From NCBI GenBank assembly GCA_025506515.1, contig CM046444.1:71716192-71780191 (forward strand): a stretch of DNA of 64,000 nucleotides. Direction: 5' to 3'. A program made the position numbers and the translations under genes. Positions 59,449 to 64,000 of the stretch are shown here, piece after piece (the stretch's first letter is position 1; every line of letters begins with the position of its first letter). The notes below the pieces were generated by a model. The model searched no databases, was not told the DNA's origin, and saw nothing but the letters and a program-made list of their open reading frames with translations. Source of the stretch: Flaveria trinervia. Its lineage: Eukaryota; Streptophyta; Magnoliopsida; Asterales; Asteraceae.

Positions 59449-61072
59449 GTTAGGATGTTTTGGATCGACAAACCTTCAGGCTGAACAATATAGACATCTT
59501 CCTCAAGATATCCATTTAGGAAAGTTGTTTTAACATCCATTTGCCAAATCTCATAATCATAATGACCAGCTATGGCAAACAATATCCTAATAGATTTTAG
59601 CATTGCAACAGGTGAGAAAGTTTCATCATAATCAACCCCTTGAGTTTGAGTGAAACCCTTTGCTACAAGTCTTGCTTTATAAGTATCCACGTTTCCATGC
59701 ATATCGATTTTCCTTTTGAAAACCCACTTACATCCAATTACTTTGGTGTTAAGAGGTGGTATAACCAGGTCCCATACTTGATTGTCATACATGGATTGCA
59801 TCTCAACGTTCATGGCTTCAAGCCATTTGTCACAATCCGAATTGGACAATGCATCATGGTATATGATTGGTTCATCAGAATATATCACATAGCATTTATC
59901 AGTGAAAAACCATATCTTTCACGTGGATTACTAGTTCTACCAGATCCGCAAACGTTTTCTGTGTATTGATCAACTATTTGATCACTTTCAACATCCTCAT
60001 GTTGAGTGCTAGTGTCAACCAAACGTGTATTGAGTTGCGGTTCTTGATCCTCTTCAAGATCCACAGTTCCACTACCAGTTCCTTTCATAAGGAATTTGGT
60101 TTCCAAGAACTCACCCTTTTTGGCAACAAACTCCTTTTGTTGTATTGGACCATAGAATAATATCCCACAGAATCTCTTGGATATCCAATAAAGATACACT
60201 TAGTGGAGCGGCTTTCTAACTTGTTCGAGGTGGGAGTCTTCACATAAGCCTCACACCCCCACACCCTCAAGTATCAAAATAATGGAACCCTCCATACCAT
60301 ATTTCATAAGGTGTCCTTTCCACTTTCTTGGTTGGGGCCATATTCAAAATACGGGCCGTAGAGAGAAGGGCAAAACCCGAAAATGATAGAGGTAATAAGC
60401 TTCTAGCCATCATAGATCGAACCATATCTAATAGAGTTCGATTTCTCCGCTCGGACACGCCAATAGGTTGTGGTTTTCCCGGTGGAGATTGTTGTGAGAC
60501 AATCCCACAACTTCTAAGATGGTACCTAAAAGCATCATTCAGGTATTCACATCCTCTATCGATGCGGAGAATTTTAATTGACTTATTGAGTTGATTTTGT
60601 ACTTCATTTTGAAAGATCTTGAATATTTCAAAAGCTTCATCTTTGTGTCTTAACAAGTACACATACCCATATGGACTATAGTCGTCAGTAAGGTAATGAA
60701 ATATCTTTCATTGTACCTTGTCATAGGTTTAAAAGGACCACATACATCCGAATGTATGATACCTAATAAATCCTTTGCCCTTTCGGCTTTGCCACTAAAA
60801 GGTGCCTTGGTCATTTTACCTTGTAAACAAGACTCACATACATCAAATGAATCACATTCATTTGTTTTTAAAAGACCATTCTTTTATAATGTTTGTATTC
60901 TTCTCTTGTTTATATGACCAAGACGGCAATGCCAAAGATAAGTATTACTCAAATCCGATTTGAGTTTCTTGGTACTAGTTTGGTACAATAAGCTATTGTT
61001 CAATGTATTTTCATGAACCAATTCATAGATACCATTGATGGGAATAACTTTAAAGTAAAACATGTCATTCAA
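59449..61072 (-). pseudogene. E RT N-terminal half, hinge and integrase (broken)
   Basis: The RT half (59888-59454) has GCKWVFKRKIDMHGN, KARLVAKGFTQTQGVDYDE and DVKTTFLNG, cut by F right after VQPEG. Hinge 60199-59885. The integrase core pieces are 60662-60267, with LRIDRGCEYLND for the second Asp and GVSERRNRT for the Glu; the zinc region WHCRLGHIN lies near 60935. Frameshifts near 60890, 60690, 60290 and 60160. Homologous to B1, B2 and B3 but clearly older than the dimer units. Confidence 0.86.
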
Positions 61073-62302
61073 AGTAACATGGATTTCATTTCCAATAATG
61101 ATAATACATATCCAAAATGTTTTAGTAGGGCTACGGAAATAATGTTCCTAGTCAAATTAGGAGCATACAAAACATTGTACAAAATTACTTCCAAACCATT
61201 TGGAAGTTTCAAGATGTAGTCACCACGGGCTACAACTTGAACTTTACTCCATTGCCCATATAGAGGCTAACATCCCCTTTGTTGAAGTTGCTACTTCTTT
61301 TGAACCCCTGCAACAAATTGAAAATGTGAGTTCCATACCCGGTATCTAATACCCATGTCTTGGAGGATATTAAGTTTAAATCAATATGGATCATGTATGT
61401 AGTACCTGAGGTCTTCCCGGCATCCCTCTTTGCTTTCAACTCTTCGAGATGGACAGGACAATTTCTTGCCCAGTGTCCAATCTCCCCACACTTGAAGCAT
61501 GGGTCATTAGAAGCAAACTTTTTCCTCTTCTCCTGTGCTTTGGGTGGCCCCCTTGCCACCCATTTCCTTATTCCCATTACGGGTCCCTTACTCTTGGCAA
61601 CCTTTGCCTTGGGTGTGGGATGAGACCTTTTCTTGTTCCCACCTTCATGGATGGTGAGAACGGGTAAAACCCTTTTAAACATGGCCGCCTCGGCCATTTT
61701 GAGCATAGAGTGAAGCTCACCAATGCTTTTGTCCCATGCATTCATGTTGTAGTTCAACACGAACGTCTCAAACCTTTTGGTAAGGCCATTGAGAATCAAA
61801 TCCGTGGCCAATTCGTTTGAGACGGGACAGTTTAGCCTTTTGAGGCGGTCAATGTGACTTTTCATCTTAAGCACATACGATGAAACTGATTGATTTTCGT
61901 CCATACGACATGCATGGAGCACTCGAACCGTTTCGAAGCGCTCAACCCTCGCTTGCTCTTGGAACGTTTCCTTCAGTTGGGTTATCATGTCATAAGCTCC
62001 GTGATGCTCATACTCCTTCTGGAGATCCGGAGTCATGCTTTCCAACATAAGGCAAGACACCTGGACAGAGTCCTCAGTGTACTTTATCCAATCATTATAG
62101 GCCTCCTCATCATCCTCACTAGGTTGATCGGGGACAGGGTCGTCTAAAACATATGATCGTTTCTCTTGCTTGAGAATGATTCTCAGTTTTGATACCAATA
62201 GATAAAATTGTTATGGTTTAGACGTTCTTTTTGGAGAATCGCTCGTAAAGATTGGGTTGACGTGGATGAATTATCATGATTATCATAATTATTGGTGGCC
62301 AT
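61073..62302 (-). pseudogene. E gag and protease (one frameshift near the start)
   Basis: ATG at 62302-62300; a single-base loss near 62190 precedes a 322-residue open stretch (62198-61230): LRIILKQEKRSYVLDDPVPDQ, HACRMDENQSVSSYVLKM, TKRFETFVLNYNMNAWDK, knuckle CFKCGEIGHWARNC near 61500-61460. Protease TWVLDTGYGTHIFNL: the D-T-G is intact, but the following Cys of the family is Tyr. A further shift near 61230 precedes the protease C-terminus. Confidence 0.88.
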
Positions 62303-63715
62303 CTACAAAATTTAACAAAGATCAATTTTAGTACTTTCGATATTGTTTTTTAATAATTAACACCTTTTAAGGTCATTTTCATATTAAAATCTAGAACCTA
62401 ACATTACATTTAAATGGTGGTTAGGTGACCTTTATCCCATGATTTAAATTAATAAGGTAGTCAATGATTGATGATTGCAACCATATGCAACTTCTAGAAG
62501 AATGGGATTGACTTGAACATCATATGTAAAGTCGGCATGTTAATCCCATCAACACCATTTGGAAACCATATCATGGTGATCCATTTGACATGGTTTGCAA
62601 ATCAAGACACCCTACTTACACACACATGTGACTTTGCCAAAATAAGCGGTTAGGTGACCTTTCTCCAACGAATATGGCATTCTCACCTCAAGTCACAAGT
62701 TCCCTCAAAATGATTAGGTGACCTTTATCCCACTAAGAGTTCCCAAGCGATTCAAGTGTTGTGTAAAAGGACAGTGTTGATCTTATTTTTATTTTTTAAA
62801 AGGTTTTAGAGATATTATAATACAAGTTTAGAAAACATTATATTTACATATTTGTATGTTTTCAAAACAAGATACCTTATGGTACATTGATTAAAACCCC
62901 TTTTAATATTTGAAATCATTAAACAATTATAATAACCTTTTATTACCTTTTAAATATTAAAGCCCATTTAGATAGTTTGTTATGATCATTGAAGGATAGT
63001 TAAGCAAACATCATATGTAAAGTCATCAACCACAATACCATAATCAAACACCATGAATCAACCAAATGTAAGTGCATAACCATAGCATCTAAAGTGGCCA
63101 CACTTGTTTGCCATCACAAGTGTGGACCATAGGACATTCCTAAGGGTCAAAACACAAAGTTCCATGAACCTCCCACTTGAAACCGCATCCAAATGCTCCA
63201 TGTTTCATGTGTCTTTCCTTTGTGCTTCTAACACGTACATCTTCATATTACAAGACATTATGTCTTAATACAAGATTTCTAGTAATATGAAAAGTACCTA
63301 ATCTATTTATTTCAGCCCAATAATAAATAAATTAAACTTTAAACAAAGCACAAACAATAGATTATACAACCCAATTGAATGAATAAATACAACCACTACA
63401 AACATCCAAACAACACAAGGTCAAGGGCTAGGTTATGCACCATAATGAACAATGAACATATCATCCAAACCAACAATGAATCCCCACTTAAAACCCACGA
63501 AATTTCAGCCAACATAAACTGAAATTTCGGGTTTTGTCATGCCCAAACAAACAACAAATATAACATACATGTCTTCCAAAGTTTAATCACCAGCATGTGT
63601 GATATAACTTTTAAAGTTGGGGATCATAAACATGACCATAGCAGCCCTAAAGGGGTTTCAAAGTCCCATAAACGAAATATAACAAGGACAAAACAAACTA
63701 CCTATCCACATAACC
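62303..63715 (-). other. E leader with three copies of the leader motif
   Basis: Non-coding, 1.4 kb. Motif copies at 62418-62439 (exact), 62647-62668 (TTCTCCAA in place of TTATCCCA) and 62711-62732. Spacing matches the B2/B3 leaders. Nothing else recognised. Confidence 0.75.
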
Positions 63716-63730
63716 GGCTCTAGATGCCAA
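63716..63730 (-). promoter_or_regulatory. E primer-binding site
   Basis: Minus strand TTGGCATCTAGAGCC beside the LTR end; a variant of the TGGTATCAGAGC site with an extra base. Confidence 0.75.
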
Positions 63731-64000
63731 TGTTGGGGTTTGTTAGAACAAGATTCATAGTTTACCATTTAAACTTAGTGAAAACACAGCGGAAAAACAG
63801 CATTATAACTTAGTTAATGAACTAAAAATTCGGGTTTCATCTTGATATTACAAAGTTATAAACAAACCCATAAACATAGGATCTTTATATGTGAATAAAC
63901 TAGCTATGCTAACACAAAACAAACATTATGGATAGCCATAATGTGCTACCATAAACTACCTTTCAGAAGCAAAAGAGTAGTGATTGAAGAGGATGAGCTC
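63731..64000 (-). repeat. E 5' LTR (first 270 bp, cut by window edge)
   Basis: TGTTGGGGTTTGTTAGAAC onwards; nearly the same as 28166-28440. The rest lies beyond the right edge. Confidence 0.85.

Larger units (their letters stand above)
30166..64000 (-). mobile_element. E: B-type copia element, minus strand, split by B2/B3 and F
   Basis: E consists of 30166-31508, 46744-46951 and 59449-64000. When the two insertions are removed together with one copy of each target duplication, the RT sequence reads through exactly as in B1 (both breakpoints match the uninterrupted B1 sequence around 1150 and 1350). Order on the minus strand: 5' LTR (continuing past the right edge), PBS, leader, gag, protease, integrase, RT, RNase H, part of the 3' non-coding region. 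About 0.4 kb of 3' end and the 3' LTR are missing at the junction with C. Confidence 0.88.

Overview
The window is plant nuclear DNA made almost entirely of nested Ty1/copia LTR retrotransposons. I found no host gene, rRNA, tRNA gene, CRISPR array or prokaryotic signal. The evidence is copia-order pol (protease, integrase, reverse transcriptase, RNase H), CCHC gag proteins, TG...CA LTRs, primer-binding sites resembling the 3' end of initiator tRNA-Met, polypurine tracts and 5-bp target-site duplications (TSDs). The protein flavour suggests a eudicot, perhaps Asteraceae; that is inference from remembered family resemblance and was not searched.

Two copia lineages are present. The first ('B-type': B1, C, E, B2, B3) has LTRs of about 0.9 kb, a gag of the UBN2 kind, a DTG protease and a YVDDILLFG-type RT. 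All of its leaders carry three copies of one ~20-nt motif. The second (A, N, F) looks sirevirus-like (Maximus/SIRE): RT with YVDDIIF, long gag with CCHC knuckles and coiled coil and, in N and F, a long additional ORF (aORF) 3' of pol, giving elements of 15.1 and 12.5 kb.

Layout from left to right. 1-5830: B1 (minus), gag-pol plus 5' LTR, protease deleted. 5831-9508: 3' part of sirevirus-like A (plus). 9509-30165: C (plus), with its 5' LTR, interrupted in its leader by N (minus, 11287-26405, TSD GGTTT) and in its protease region by an inverted solo LTR (28166-29105). N itself carries a solo LTR (24274-24750). At about 30165 C meets E (minus) in an inverted junction. E runs to the window edge and is split twice inside its RT gene: by a tandem LTR-internal-LTR-internal-LTR dimer, B2/B3 (31509-46743, TSD GGAAT), and, only about 0.2 kb further on, by F (plus, 46952-59448, TSD GTTAG). 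E then continues through RT, integrase, protease and gag to its 5' LTR at 63731.

The most interesting features are the two aORF elements. In both, the spacer between pol and the aORF holds an array of short degenerate repeats (palindromic in F) followed by a TATA-like box and a leader, as though the aORF had its own promoter; in F the same palindromic word also fills the LTR and occurs as a perfect 14-bp inverted repeat in gag. The tandem dimer has a middle LTR whose left half matches the right-hand LTR and whose right half matches the left-hand LTR, as expected from unequal LTR recombination. Nearly every reading frame is broken by stops or single-base indels, so the coding regions are annotated as pseudogenes; some of the indels may be assembly errors.
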